Shown: piece after piece, positions 1 to 9,654 of the stretch
Layout: each line of letters begins with the position of its first letter
How positions within the stretch are numbered: the stretch's first letter is position 1
NCBI GenBank assembly: GCA_963739235.1
Contig: CAVTZY010000024.1
Location: 186,001-250,000, forward strand
Source of the DNA: JAFNAG01 sp963739235
Lineage (GTDB): Bacteria > Acidobacteriota > UBA6911
Direction: 5' to 3'
DNA length: 64,000 nt
Notes under the pieces: model-generated
What the model was told of the DNA's origin: nothing
Seen by the model: only the letters and a program-made list of their open reading frames with translations
Databases searched by the model: none
Program-made: the position numbers and the translations under genes

Positions 1-740
1 AGTTTGGTCCATGTGGCGCCGCCATCCGTAGAACGATAGATTCCGCTTCCGGGCCCGCCACCGTTGAAGCCCCAAGCCTTCCGCTGCCGCTGATAGGTCG
101 ACGCGAACAACTTGCGGGGATTGCCCGGATCCATGACGATGTCGTTCGCGCCGGTGTTTTCATCAACGTAGAGGACCTTCGTCCACGTCTGGCCGCCATC
201 GGTCGTCTTGAAAACCCCGCGCTCAGGATTGGAGCCCCATAGATGGCCGACTGCTGCGACGAAGACGATATCGGAATTGGTCGGATCGATGATGATCCTG
301 CCGATGTGCCGTGATTCCTTCAATCCCATCGGTTTCCAAGTATGGCCCGCATCAATGGATTTATAGACTCCGTCACCCCACGAGGAACTCTGCCGATTGT
401 TTGCCTCGCCGGTGCCGACCCAGACGATGTTCGGACTGCTCGGCGCGACCGCAATGTCGCCAATGGACATCATGGCGTCGACGTTATCGAAGACCGGGGC
501 CCACGATGTGCCCCCGTTGGTGCTCTTGAAGACGCCTCCGCTGGCAGTCCCGACGTAGATCGCATCGGGGGCGCCTGGCACTCGGGCGACGGCAAAATCA
601 TCGATGCGCCCTCCCGTGTTCACCGGTCCGATGCTGCGCCACTTCAGTGGAGTGATGAGCGCAGGGTCGAGGCGCGGCGTCTCTTGCGCGAGCAAAATCG
701 TACAGAAAGCAGCGGCAAAGAATACGGTCAGGGATCGCAT
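1..740 (-). CDS. BNR/VPS10-type beta-propeller protein, C-terminal end outside window
   Basis: The minus strand is open from an ATG at 740 to the window edge, so the 3' end is missing. Translation starts with a signal peptide (MRSLTVFFAAAFCTILLAQE), followed by the phrase LKWRSIGPVNTGGRI and repeated blades of the type GVFKSTNGGTSW, GVYKSIDAGHTW, GVFKTTDGGQTW and GIYRSTDGGATW. These are BNR/Asp-box repeats of the sortilin-like or 'photosystem II stability factor-like' exported propellers that are abundant in Acidobacteriota. A GGAGG ribosome binding site sits just upstream of the ATG. Role unknown; in some relatives such propellers carry C-terminal sorting or catalytic domains that cannot be seen here. 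Confidence 0.85.
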   Translation of the reverse strand, partial: MRSLTVFFAAAFCTILLAQETPRLDPALITPLKWRSIGPVNTGGRIDDFAVARVPGAPDAIYVGTASGGVFKSTNGGTSWAPVFDNVDAMMSIGDIAVAPSSPNIVWVGTGEANNRQSSSWGDGVYKSIDAGHTWKPMGLKESRHIGRIIIDPTNSDIVFVAAVGHLWGSNPERGVFKTTDGGQTWTKVLYVDENTGANDIVMDPGNPRKLFASTYQRQRKAWGFNGGGPGSGIYRSTDGGATWTK

Positions 741-1058
741 GGCAAATCCTCCTGTAGGCAGTGAAATCTAAACAAGTGGGGCCAAGTATACGTCGATTAT
801 CTGAACAGACGCAGCTCGATTTTCAGAGGTTACCAGTCCGCGACCCACCAAGTCTTTAAGGACCCGAGGACTCTATTTTGCCCTGTGGGGAGGAATTGTG
901 AGAATGTCTTGCATTCGGAGACGGAAGAGTCGTGACCTTGCCTTCCTCGGTATCAACACAGGGCCAGATCTTTCTGTCCTTGTTTCTTTTGTCTCAAGAA
1001 GAGGATTCAGCCCATGCCTGCACGCGCAATCAGGAAATGAGTATCTGTCGCCGGATTT
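741..1058. other. intergenic spacer, nothing recognised
   Basis: About 320 bases between the divergent side of the BNR gene and the 3' end of the GWxTD gene. No convincing ORF, repeat or RNA was seen. It should hold the promoter of the BNR-repeat gene. Confidence 0.5.
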
Positions 1059-2552
1059 CTATAGAATTTCGATCTGGCTTTCCAGGGTGCAGATGCGCTT
1101 GCTGATGAGGTCGGTGATTCGGACTGCCACTCGATACTTGCCCGGAGCGAGGTCCGTGAGTGGGATGCCCTTGCTGATGGCCATGGTGTGTCCTTGGGGA
1201 AAGTGGGATTCAGATTCCGCGCCGACAGGGATTCTGGTCCCGTCCGGGGCTTCCAGCAGGTAAGAGACCTCGACGCTGGATTTGCCCGTGACGCCGTCCA
1301 CATCGAGATCATAAACCTCCAGATACAGACCAAGGCGGTACTTGCGTGGGTAACTCGCGTTCAGGTTGGGAATCACCTTCAGAGGTCCGAGAACGAATTG
1401 CTCGCCGCGGCTGTTTTCGGGCGCCGGCTGGATGACGTCCGCGCAGATCAAAGAGCTGGTATTGAGCCCTCCCTCGCTCACCGGCGGAATCCAGAAGCTC
1501 GACACCTGGCTGCCCATCTTTCCGGAACTCACATCTTTTAGGAGCAGGCTCAGCTTGTAACGCCCGGGCGGCAGCGGAATAATGACCTGGTGGTACGAGC
1601 GCTGCTTCAGCAGGTCCGGCAGTTTTATGTCTCCGGTTCGGGACTTGAAGCTGTCGTCGAGCTGATAGACGGTCTCGCCGCTGATGCTCGTGACCGCCGC
1701 ATACAGTTGGATCTCCGCTTCGAAGTAGCCTCCCGCTCCCATATACATCAGATGATCGTTCGGAACCGTGACGGTGATGGGGACCGCATAGAGATTTGGA
1801 GACATCCGCACGAAGGCGGTGCTCGAATCGAAGGGGAGCGAGTTATAAGTGACCTTCGCCCGAACGTCCTCTCGCAACTGCGGGAACTTAAGCGGTGGCG
1901 GCGCCTGCAGCTTCGCCCAAACGCTCAGGCGTTCAAATGGCATCTCTTTGGCGCGGGGCAACATGCGCTGCTGCGGCTGCTCTCCGCGCCGCCAATAGAA
2001 AACGTCCTTCTTGTTGGCATCCGTTTCGAGCACGTAGAGGCCGGCCCCCGAGTGATCCACAAACTCGATCGTCACATCCTGCCCGATTCCCGGGATGTAA
2101 TCGTATTCCCAGATCTCGAAGGGATATGTGGTGACGGTATCGCCTCCCATGCTGGGAGGCTTCTGGTAGCGGCCGCCCATGGGTCGTGCGTCGCGGCGGT
2201 TCGGCGGACCATAGAGAATGTAGATGCGGCCGCGATCCGTCCTCCAGCCCGGCATGCCGGCATAGAAGTTCTCATTGGCGTAAGCCACGCGCCGGAAGAA
2301 CTCCTCGCGGAATCCGCCGGACCTGTCCGCATTGGGATCGCGTCGCCTCCAGAAGTCTTCAATAAAGCGATCGCGCTCCTCATCAGTCGTCAGGTGTTGA
2401 TAAACCTGGCGCTCCTCTTCGGTGATGAGGTACTGAATTTCGCTCTGCAGCCAGTCCTTTGCCTTTTCGAGCTTGGGCGCCTTCTGCTGCGCGACGGCGG
2501 GAAGGAGCAGTAGGAAAAAGAGGAAAATGGAACTAGCTGTGCGAAAACTCAT
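1059..2552 (-). CDS. GWxTD domain-containing exported protein
   Basis: About 497 residues when started at the ATG at 2552, which places a clean signal peptide (MSFRTASSIFLFFLLLLPAV) at the N-terminus; a 12-residue upstream extension is possible but not signal-like. The signature is at roughly residues 85-110: a segment rich in FWRRRDP, then GMPGWRTDRGRIYILYGPP, the GWxTD motif that names the family. The remainder is beta-rich with no catalytic motif visible. GWxTD proteins are common in Acidobacteriota and related phyla; their function is unknown. The gene lies 165 bp downstream of the Oar-like receptor on the same strand, so co-transcription is possible. Confidence 0.85.
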   Translation of the reverse strand: MSFRTASSIFLFFLLLLPAVAQQKAPKLEKAKDWLQSEIQYLITEEERQVYQHLTTDEERDRFIEDFWRRRDPNADRSGGFREEFFRRVAYANENFYAGMPGWRTDRGRIYILYGPPNRRDARPMGGRYQKPPSMGGDTVTTYPFEIWEYDYIPGIGQDVTIEFVDHSGAGLYVLETDANKKDVFYWRRGEQPQQRMLPRAKEMPFERLSVWAKLQAPPPLKFPQLREDVRAKVTYNSLPFDSSTAFVRMSPNLYAVPITVTVPNDHLMYMGAGGYFEAEIQLYAAVTSISGETVYQLDDSFKSRTGDIKLPDLLKQRSYHQVIIPLPPGRYKLSLLLKDVSSGKMGSQVSSFWIPPVSEGGLNTSSLICADVIQPAPENSRGEQFVLGPLKVIPNLNASYPRKYRLGLYLEVYDLDVDGVTGKSSVEVSYLLEAPDGTRIPVGAESESHFPQGHTMAISKGIPLTDLAPGKYRVAVRITDLISKRICTLESQIEIL

Positions 2553-2717
2553 TTGAAATCCAAGCCCAACCGGTGTTCCGGAGCGCACGAGTCCGATTTG
2601 TACCTGACACGAATCTGCGATTGGAGCGCGGGCGAGACTCCCACGCTCCGGAGACCTGCAGTGGCGCGGGCATTATACCTCGCGCCACTGCGACGTGAGC
2701 ATAATTGCTCAGCTCCG

Positions 2718-5700
2718 TCAGAAGCTGAGGCGCACCGAGAGCTGTGCCTGGTATGGCGCCGCGACTTCGATGCCATAGGTGCCGGTCGCCGGCCCCGCGG
2801 TCGTCATAAAACTGGTCGAGCGCACGTTGCCTGTGAAGTTCCTGCCGAAGTTCGTCCGGTTGGTCAGATTGAACGACTCGAAATTGAAGCTGAGAGTCGT
2901 CCCTTCCCGGATTTTTGACAGGTTGAAGATCTTGGAAACACGCAGGTCAAGGACAAAGAACGCGCCCGACTGCCAGTTGCCGTCCAGGTCATACCCGCCG
3001 CGCTGCCCGTTGCGAGTAACGTTCTGCGGGCAGGTACGCTGGTTGGGAGCTAGCGTTCCGGGAACGCAGAGATCGTTGGTGGTTCCATCCTTATTGGTAT
3101 CGGCCCCGGAAGTCAAGACGTACGGCCTGGCCGAAGCAAGCTGGAGGATGGGATTCGCCTGGAATCCCCAAGGCAGGTCGATCACGCCGGACCAGACGAA
3201 GCGATGACGTTCGTCGCGGACCGTGGGGATATAGTCGTTTTTAGCAAGATAATTGGTCTGGTCGAGCGCTGTGCCGCCGAATTCCCCGGTAAGGCCTCCG
3301 TATCCCCGGGCCTTCGAGAGGCTATAGGAGGTCTGGAAAGTCAGCCGGTGCGAGAGCCGCTTGCGCACGCCGATATTGAAGCCGTCATAGCGCGACCGGT
3401 TTACGGATGCCGTGTCATTGACGGCCCCCAACACGTTCGAGCCCAGGCCGGCTGCCACGAAGGCAGCGGCGAGAATGCGTGGATTCGAGCCGTCCGGATT
3501 GACGATCCTGTAGTTGCTCTGGATAGTGCGGTTTTCGTGAATATTGAGCAGGTGGGTGAAATCGCCCTCGATCACGAATTCTTTGCCGAGCTGCTGCGAG
3601 AACCCGATATTGAACTGTTGTGATAAAGGGCTGACGTAGTCAGGGTCCACCACGCGGCCGGTAGAGCCGGCATTAGCCGGAAGATCCGTCAGCCCTTTGC
3701 TCGGAATGGGCGGAAGTGGAGTCGTATTGACTACCCAGGTGGGCATCTCGCCCACTCCAATGGAAGTGTTGTTCAGATTCGTCACGGTTCCGAAAATGGT
3801 CACGTTGCTCTGTTGCATGGCAAACAGGTTGATGTTGTTGAACAGCTGATCAAAATATATCCCGTAGCCGCCACGGATCACGGTCCTGCCGTTGCCGGTC
3901 GGATCGAAGGCAAAGCCGATGCGCGGAGCGAAGTTGTTTTTGTCGTCTTTCGGCAGCCGTCCCTTGATGCCGTTGGTGATCGGGCTATCGATTTTATTTA
4001 TGATGAGCCACGAGCGGTCATTTTTCAGGACGCCGCCTGCCGTGACGATGCCCAGATCCACATCGTAGCGGAGACCCAGGTTGACCGTCAGCTTGCGATT
4101 GACTTTCCAGTCATCCTGCACGTACCAGCCGATGAAATGGTTCCAGTTCTGATAGGTGTAACGCGAATCAACGAATGGACTGGTTTCAGAAATGTTTTGA
4201 ACGATCCCTGGGGTGCTGAAACCCTGAGGATACTTGGTCTTGTCCGTCAGGATGGTAGTGGGATTGTCGAAAAAGCTGATGGATGGCACGGGCGTGTATC
4301 CGAAGAATCCGCCCAGCCACGGTTCCATCACCCAGTCGATGCCGAACTTCCACCCATGTGCTCCCCGGTTCCAGATCAGAGAATCTTTGACCTGCCATTT
4401 CTTCTGGAACGTCTGCTGCGGCACGTTGCCGTTGGTGCCGTAACTGACGCTGGCAAAGGCTACCGTCATCGGAGAGTACTTATCGGTATCGATCAGGTTG
4501 TTCCAGTAGGAGCTGCCCCAGACCAGCTGGTTCAGCATCCTGCCGCTTATGGCTGAGTTCCAGACCATGGACATGAGGTAGTTTCGGTTGGTGTTGAAGT
4601 TCGTGCTCGTCAGGTCGGTGGGCGCCTGATCATTATCGCTCCGGTCTGAGCTGTTGTTCCACGAGATATAGACGTTGTTCTTCGAGTTAATGGACCAGTC
4701 CACGCGCGCCGTCCACATGGTGCGCTTGTAGGGTGTTGGCAGCGTCGCGGACGGACCGGGAGTAGCGCCGTAAATGCTGATCTTGGCATCGACCAGCGCC
4801 TGCAACTGACTGACTGTTGTCGGTGAAATAATCGCGAACTGGCTCTCCTGCTGACGATCAATAGAGAAGAAGAAGAACGCCTTATCCTTCTTGATCGGAC
4901 CGCCAAAGGAACCGCCATACTGCCAGCGGCGGAAATCAGGTTTCAGGTCACCGGGTTTTTTGCCCGACGCGATCTCGTTCTTTTGGGTCCAGTAGTCATT
5001 CGCGTTGAACACTTTGTCGCGGGCGTAGGTAAACCAGGTTCCGTGGAAGGTGTTCGATCCGGATTTGGTTACGATCGAGAGCAAGCCGCCCTGAGATCGG
5101 CCATCCGCCGCGGAAAACCGCTGGGTCTTGAGAGCGAACTCCTGGACGCTGTCCAGCGCGATGTTCTGCACCCATCCGCCGACGGAGTTATCCTTGTTCT
5201 CGATCCCGTCGATGGTGGTTTCCATGTTGCGGCCCCCGGCGCCGGCCACTGAGACCGCGCCGATACGGGTCTTGGTAGGATCCCAAGAGGTCACGGGACG
5301 CGCGCCCGGAATCAAAGTGGCAAGAGATGCAAAGTTTCTGCCATTGAGCGGCAGACTCGCCAGTTCACGGCTCTCGATCACCCCGCCGATGTCGGTCTTG
5401 GTAGTTTCGACGAGCGGCGCCACCTCCGAGACCGTGACCGTCGTCTGGGCGCCCGCCGGCTGGAGCGTCACGTTGACGTCGGTGGTCCGGCCCACATTGA
5501 CCACCACGCTCTTTACCTCATACATGGTAAAACCCGTCAGTTCGGCTTTGAGATAATAGTTCCCGGGAACGAGGCCGGGGAAGCGGTAGCCACCGTTGTG
5601 CTCCGAAACCACGACCGACTCGAATCCGGTTGCAAGGTTCTTGATGGATATGGTTACGCCGGGGACTACGGCACCGGATTTATCGGTGACCGTTCCCTGA

Positions 5701-5792
5701 ATCTGACCCTTTTCGCCGCCCTGGCCAATCACCATGGGGGCAGCAATTAGGGTGGCAAGCAAAACTAAACAGAAGACACGTGCCTTGGACAT
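2718..5792 (-). CDS. Oar-like TonB-dependent receptor with carboxypeptidase-regulatory N-domain
   Basis: 1024 residues. There is a signal peptide (MSKARVFCLVLLATLIAAP), then a carboxypeptidase-regulatory-like beta-sandwich around residues 27-110 (GTVTDKSGAVVPGVTISIKN), a plug domain (LPLNGRNFASLATLIPG; TTIDGIENKDNSVGG) and a long outer-membrane beta-barrel ending in LSVRLSF with a terminal aromatic residue, typical of porin-like barrels. Proteins of this Oar class are expanded in Acidobacteriota and are thought to import large substrates, although the substrate cannot be read from sequence. The ATG at 5792 is preceded by a G-rich Shine-Dalgarno stretch. The frame is intact. Confidence 0.92.
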   Translation of the reverse strand: MSKARVFCLVLLATLIAAPMVIGQGGEKGQIQGTVTDKSGAVVPGVTISIKNLATGFESVVVSEHNGGYRFPGLVPGNYYLKAELTGFTMYEVKSVVVNVGRTTDVNVTLQPAGAQTTVTVSEVAPLVETTKTDIGGVIESRELASLPLNGRNFASLATLIPGARPVTSWDPTKTRIGAVSVAGAGGRNMETTIDGIENKDNSVGGWVQNIALDSVQEFALKTQRFSAADGRSQGGLLSIVTKSGSNTFHGTWFTYARDKVFNANDYWTQKNEIASGKKPGDLKPDFRRWQYGGSFGGPIKKDKAFFFFSIDRQQESQFAIISPTTVSQLQALVDAKISIYGATPGPSATLPTPYKRTMWTARVDWSINSKNNVYISWNNSSDRSDNDQAPTDLTSTNFNTNRNYLMSMVWNSAISGRMLNQLVWGSSYWNNLIDTDKYSPMTVAFASVSYGTNGNVPQQTFQKKWQVKDSLIWNRGAHGWKFGIDWVMEPWLGGFFGYTPVPSISFFDNPTTILTDKTKYPQGFSTPGIVQNISETSPFVDSRYTYQNWNHFIGWYVQDDWKVNRKLTVNLGLRYDVDLGIVTAGGVLKNDRSWLIINKIDSPITNGIKGRLPKDDKNNFAPRIGFAFDPTGNGRTVIRGGYGIYFDQLFNNINLFAMQQSNVTIFGTVTNLNNTSIGVGEMPTWVVNTTPLPPIPSKGLTDLPANAGSTGRVVDPDYVSPLSQQFNIGFSQQLGKEFVIEGDFTHLLNIHENRTIQSNYRIVNPDGSNPRILAAAFVAAGLGSNVLGAVNDTASVNRSRYDGFNIGVRKRLSHRLTFQTSYSLSKARGYGGLTGEFGGTALDQTNYLAKNDYIPTVRDERHRFVWSGVIDLPWGFQANPILQLASARPYVLTSGADTNKDGTTNDLCVPGTLAPNQRTCPQNVTRNGQRGGYDLDGNWQSGAFFVLDLRVSKIFNLSKIREGTTLSFNFESFNLTNRTNFGRNFTGNVRSTSFMTTAGPATGTYGIEVAAPYQAQLSVRLSF

Positions 5793-6200
5793 CTAAAACC
5801 CCCCCGTAATGGTACGCAATCCATTGGAGACCCAAGAGATCAGGAATGAGGATTCCGACCTCCACCATTGCCTCGAAGGGTAGAGAAAAACCTGAGCCCT
5901 CCGACGGCCAACTCGGTTATCCCTGGTTCAGGAATGAACGGGACTTCTTCTTGACGATCATGTCGATTCGGCACTCAGGGACCGGCGGCGGGCATCAGAT
6001 GATCGTCCTGCGAGGATGCGGCAGCTACCCCTGTGGGCGCCCTCCAACTTGGCGCGTGGTGCACCAAAGCACTCGCTCACGGGCGTTCGTCCCTACCGCT
6101 CTCCGCCAAAACTTCTCAGCCTTTAATCGGTTTTATTTCAGCTGATGATAATTCTGTGGAAATATTGCACTAAACGCAAGCTAATTGTTGTGTTTTTCGA
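5793..6200. other. intergenic spacer before IS remnant
   Basis: About 400 bases upstream of the receptor gene with no credible coding sequence. It probably contains the receptor promoter. The right side grades into transposase debris starting near 6270. Confidence 0.4.
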
Positions 6201-6269
6201 ATCCCTGTGGTGGGAGCATGGCGTTTGAGAAAGTCGTTCAGTGACTTTTTCGGGTGGCGGCTCAACCCC

Positions 6270-6683
6270 GAATTTGGTGACAGGCACGAATGGCACTTAT
6301 ATTGTGGCGCGTTCTCGAACGTGCGCTGCGCGGGGGTGAGTCGTGCCGGCTCGGCGCCCGCCAAGGAGACTGATGTGCCCGAACCGCAGGGGCAACATCC
6401 CGGTTGCGCCGATGACTTCGTGCGCCGGATGCGGCGCTCCTGGGCGCGGCTCATCAAGGAGGTGTACGAAGCGGACCCTCTGATTTGCCCGCGTTGCGGC
6501 GGCCCCCTCAAAATCATGAGCCTGATTGACAGCGCCCCCGTCATCGAGAGAATCCTACGCCACCTCAAACTCTGGAAACGGCCGCCGCGCCCTCCACCCC
6601 CAGCGACAGAAAGATCTGTACACTATCACGCAGAAGTTGCGGTCTTCGACGACATCGGCCCGTTGAGAGATCTGAGAGATTGA
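6270..6683 (+). pseudogene. IS91-like transposase C-terminal remnant
   Basis: The reading frame ending at 6683 contains SWARLIKEVYEADPLICPRC and then GGPLKIMSLIDSAPVIERIL, the C-terminal part of transposases annotated as IS91-like/'putative transposase', including the CPRCGG metal-binding-like pair. The catalytic N-terminal half is absent. Upstream, 6274-6299 contains GACAGGCACGAATGGCACTT, which resembles the ends of the 270-bp palindromic elements at 17171 and 20681. The segment 6300-6475 is repeated at 8710-8860. I regard this as decayed insertion-sequence DNA, not an expressed gene. Confidence 0.65.
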
Positions 6684-6689
6684 GGCTTC

Positions 6690-7424
6690 CAGGGGCCTGC
6701 CTTCTTCCTCAAGCCACCGCGCATCGGTGCACACGATGCTGCTTAGTCTTCCGAGTTTCACGGCGGTCGGCGGTGCCATACAATTGCTCCTGAGTTCGAT
6801 CGTGAGCCCAATGATAGTAATTTGCTTTTTCCAGGCAGGCGCAGGATAGCAGAGCCTGGCATGGAAGTCACCCGGAATTATTCTACTGGGAAGGTGAAGT
6901 ATGGGAAGTTTTCATCAAGCCGAGGGGGAGCAAATCAAAGAAAAAACCGGTCGACGAGATAAGCGACTGTGTCCGCCATGTAGCACGCCCGGCACGGGCT
7001 GCAAAATGCTCTGCCTTTACAGGAACACGATTTTTCCCTTGTGCCGCATGATTAAGAGTTCTATAGATTGGTCAATTCTATACGGAGAGAGTCATGTCGA
7101 GTAAATTGGCGCGACGACAAAATTCAAGCGGGTGGTGGCAGATTCGCATCGAGGCACTAATAGATAGGGGCCTAGATTTGAGGGAACGGAAAACTTCCAA
7201 TGATTTGAGGACGCCAAGATAATGTTTAGAAATTTCCTGCGAGCGCACGAGACGTTCACGCCCAGCGATGTCGACCGCCCGATTCTGAATCAACGTGACA
7301 TCAGAGCTGCCCTTGCTCACGCCAAGAGTGAGGTCCTCCAATAATCATCGAGGTCAATTCAGACCAATGCGGGGCATATTAAAGAGACCGGTGCCGGATC
7401 GATGTAAACAGATTTCGAGGACAG
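6690..7424. other. non-coding stretch, nothing recognised
   Basis: About 730 bases between the IS remnant and the 3' end of the radical-SAM gene. Short ORFs exist on both strands but none shows a family signature, and codon use looks random. It is probably decayed mobile DNA. Confidence 0.4.
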
Positions 7425-8294
7425 TCACCATAATCCCCGCATCAATCCAAGCGACGTGGCGAAATCCCGCAGTTGTCTGACGTGAGCGGCGCTCGGGCGG
7501 GACATCAACTCGTCGAAGTCGGCGGCGCGGTGGGCAGGGTGATACTGGGCCATCACGTTGATCGCGCAGCCGGGGGCGATCTTCGCGACCCGGGCAATTA
7601 CCTCGCGACTGCCGGCCAGATCGCCCGGCATGACCAGGTGGCGGACCAGAACGCCGCGTGCTGCCACACCGCCACGGTCCAACTGGAGCCGGCCGACCTG
7701 GCGAAACATTTCAGCCAGGGCCGCGTCGGCTACAGTCGGGTAGTCCGGCACGCCGGAGTACTTCCGCCCGGCCTCGGCCGTCGCATACTTGAAATCCGGC
7801 ATGTAGATCTCGACCAGGCCCTCCAGCAGCCGCAGCGTCTCGACCGACTCATATCCGCCGCAGTTGTAAACCACCGGCACGGTCAGTCCCATCGCGCGCG
7901 CTGACCAGACCGCCTCGGCTACGGCGTGCGAGACGTGTGTCGGCGTGACGAAGTTGACATTCTCGCAGCCGGCACGCTCTAGCCTGACAGCGGCGCCGGC
8001 CAGTTCCTTGGGCGTAAGCTCCTGCCCGGCTGTGCTGTGGCTGATATCGGAGTTCTGGCAGAACACGCAATCGAGGTTGCAGGCGGACAAGAAGATCGTG
8101 CCGCTGCCGCCCCGGCCGACGAGGACGGGTTCTTCGCCGAAGTGCGGGCCGACTGAATCGACCCGCGCCGTCAGTCCGATGCGGCAGGCTCCGCGCTTCG
8201 GCCCGGCCCGATCCACGTGGCAGTTCCGCGGGCACAAGGTGCAGTCACGGACAATCCGGCCGAGTCTGGCGATATTGCTTGGCAACTCAGGCAT
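7425..8294 (-). CDS. PflX-type radical SAM protein
   Basis: 289 residues, ATG at 8294. The N-terminus carries a cysteine-rich motif (CTLCPRNCHVDR, then GACRIG), followed by the radical-SAM cluster motif CNLDCVFCQN, a CxxxCxxC that binds a [4Fe-4S] cluster and S-adenosylmethionine. Later segments (VTPTHVSHAV, VVYNCGGYE, DFKYATAEAG) match the pyruvate-formate-lyase-activating-enzyme-like subgroup often called PflX/YgkS-like. No target glycyl-radical enzyme is nearby, so the substrate is unknown. No signal peptide, so cytoplasmic, unlike the Tat-tagged relative at 14544. Confidence 0.88.
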   Translation of the reverse strand: MPELPSNIARLGRIVRDCTLCPRNCHVDRAGPKRGACRIGLTARVDSVGPHFGEEPVLVGRGGSGTIFLSACNLDCVFCQNSDISHSTAGQELTPKELAGAAVRLERAGCENVNFVTPTHVSHAVAEAVWSARAMGLTVPVVYNCGGYESVETLRLLEGLVEIYMPDFKYATAEAGRKYSGVPDYPTVADAALAEMFRQVGRLQLDRGGVAARGVLVRHLVMPGDLAGSREVIARVAKIAPGCAINVMAQYHPAHRAADFDELMSRPSAAHVRQLRDFATSLGLMRGLW

Positions 8295-8431
8295 CGCCTC
8301 ATTCTACCACGCTCTGCTTGCGAACCTGTCGCAACAGGCGGTGCAGGATATTCGCGATTTCGGGGACAGTAGCCCATGCGCCGGGGCGCACCCGACGACG
8401 CCTGAAAAGACTATGCTCCCTCTGGGGCGAT

Positions 8432-8502
8432 CATCGGTATCGGCATCGCTATCGGCTTTTGCAAACCGATACCACCGATTGCGATCCCGATCCCGATACC
8501 GG
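8432..8502. repeat. ATCGG-rich imperfect inverted repeat
   Basis: The left arm is built of ATCGGTATCGGCATCGCTAT-like units. The right arm is built of CCGATACC, CCGATTGCGATC and CCGATCCCGATACCG-like units, so the two sides can pair imperfectly. Low-complexity hexamer-like repeats of this kind recur in intergenic regions of environmental bacterial genomes. Function unknown. Confidence 0.5.
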
Positions 8503-9288
8503 CGCTTTTGGCTTTCTGCTTCTATTTTCGGAAATGTTCCACATCAATGTTGGTTCTGGGAGTTTGGGGATTGTTGTGACTGTCCCGAAAATAGAAAATA
8601 ATCACGAAACACGCGAAAAACACGGAACGATTTCCATATTATCCCGGCTCTCGGTTTTCTTGCCGCCCTGTGCACCCATATCGCCGATGCCGGACAGCAG
8701 TTGGTCCGATATTGCGGCGCGTTCTCGAAGGTGCGTTGCGCGGGGGTGAGTCGTGCCGGCTCGGCGCCCGCCAAGGAGACTGATGTGCCCGAACCGCAGG
8801 GGCAACATCCCGGTTGCGCCGCTCCTGGGCGCGGCTCATCAAGAAGGTGTATGAAGAGGATGGGTGCTGGAAGCACTTTCCGAACCTTCAAGCCCCAAAT
8901 CCAGCCCGATCCTTGCCTCCAAGAATTGCGTGTCCATAACACTCCCTCATTCCTTGATCTGACCTTCTATCCAGAATAATTGTACCCCATTCTCCTGAGA
9001 CCCTCCCACCCCCCGGATATGGGTCCCTTCTATGAGGGATGGGCATACCCCACCTTCTATCCGCGCAACAAAAATTGGGCACTTCACCTCGGGCACGGCG
9101 GCTGATCCAGGCTTTGGCACGCTGTCTGGATAATTGGAATCCCGTGCTGTCTAACCGAAGGTAAGCAATCAGTTCTGACAGAGCCCTACGGGTGGGATTG
9201 CGACCGGATCCGAAGATTAATTGCAACCGCCGTGGAACTCTGCCGTACAGCACAGGAGATGGCGCCGTCATCAGCGGGGAGCCACAGC
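8503..9288. other. decayed mobile DNA with second copy of IS91-like remnant
   Basis: No intact gene. It holds the 8710-8860 duplicate of the 6300-6475 segment and a tract around 8590-8628 of the CACGAAACACGCGAAAAACA type. From 8900 to 9288 nothing recognisable was found. Confidence 0.45.
8710..8860 (+). repeat. second copy of IS91-like remnant segment
   Basis: Near-identical to 6300-6475 over the tract that includes GCGCGGGGGTGAGTCGTGCC and the following 70 bases. It differs by an internal deletion of 25 bases just before the segment encoding SWARLI, which breaks the transposase frame. It flanks the PflX-like gene on the opposite side from the first copy, in the same orientation. Confidence 0.7.
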
Positions 9289-9651
9289 ATGACCACTAGA
9301 ATCCGGTGGATCGTTCTCCTCATCCTCGGCCTGATCGCCTCCGGTGTTTTGAATTTCCTGCCCGGGATCGCCGAAAAGCTCACTGCCTACAAGACCACCT
9401 GGGCCGCTGGCAAAAACGCCACCTTTGCCGATTCGCTATCCCATATTGACCGAGCGCCTTCAAGAATCCCGATCCTGTCGAGAAATGCAACGACGCTCAG
9501 CTCCCCGTCAAAAACTCCCTGGGACATATTGCGAAGAGCGACTGCGAACAGACGCATGTATGAGGATGCATCAATGTTCTGTCCTTTCTTACGGCTGAGG
9601 GCACGGACCGTTTTGGCAGTCGGCCGGCATACCCGCCGTGCAGATGAGTGA
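9289..9651 (+). CDS. hypothetical small membrane protein or 5' gene fragment
   Basis: An ATG at 9289 follows GGGGAG at good spacing and encodes MTTRIRWIVLLILGLIASGV with one strong membrane segment, then a short polar tail. After about residue 50 the sequence loses coherence, so this may be the surviving 5' end of a larger membrane-protein gene. An ORF on the opposite strand (9387-9662) overlaps and has no recognisable family either. Only one of the two, if any, is likely expressed. Confidence 0.3.
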   Translation: MTTRIRWIVLLILGLIASGVLNFLPGIAEKLTAYKTTWAAGKNATFADSLSHIDRAPSRIPILSRNATTLSSPSKTPWDILRRATANRRMYEDASMFCPFLRLRARTVLAVGRHTRRADE

Positions 9652-9654
9652 TCC

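Noticed and set aside
1590..2513. Long plus-strand open frame opposite the GWxTD gene
   Set aside because: It is exactly antisense to a gene with signal peptide and family motif; composition is that of a GC-rich shadow frame.
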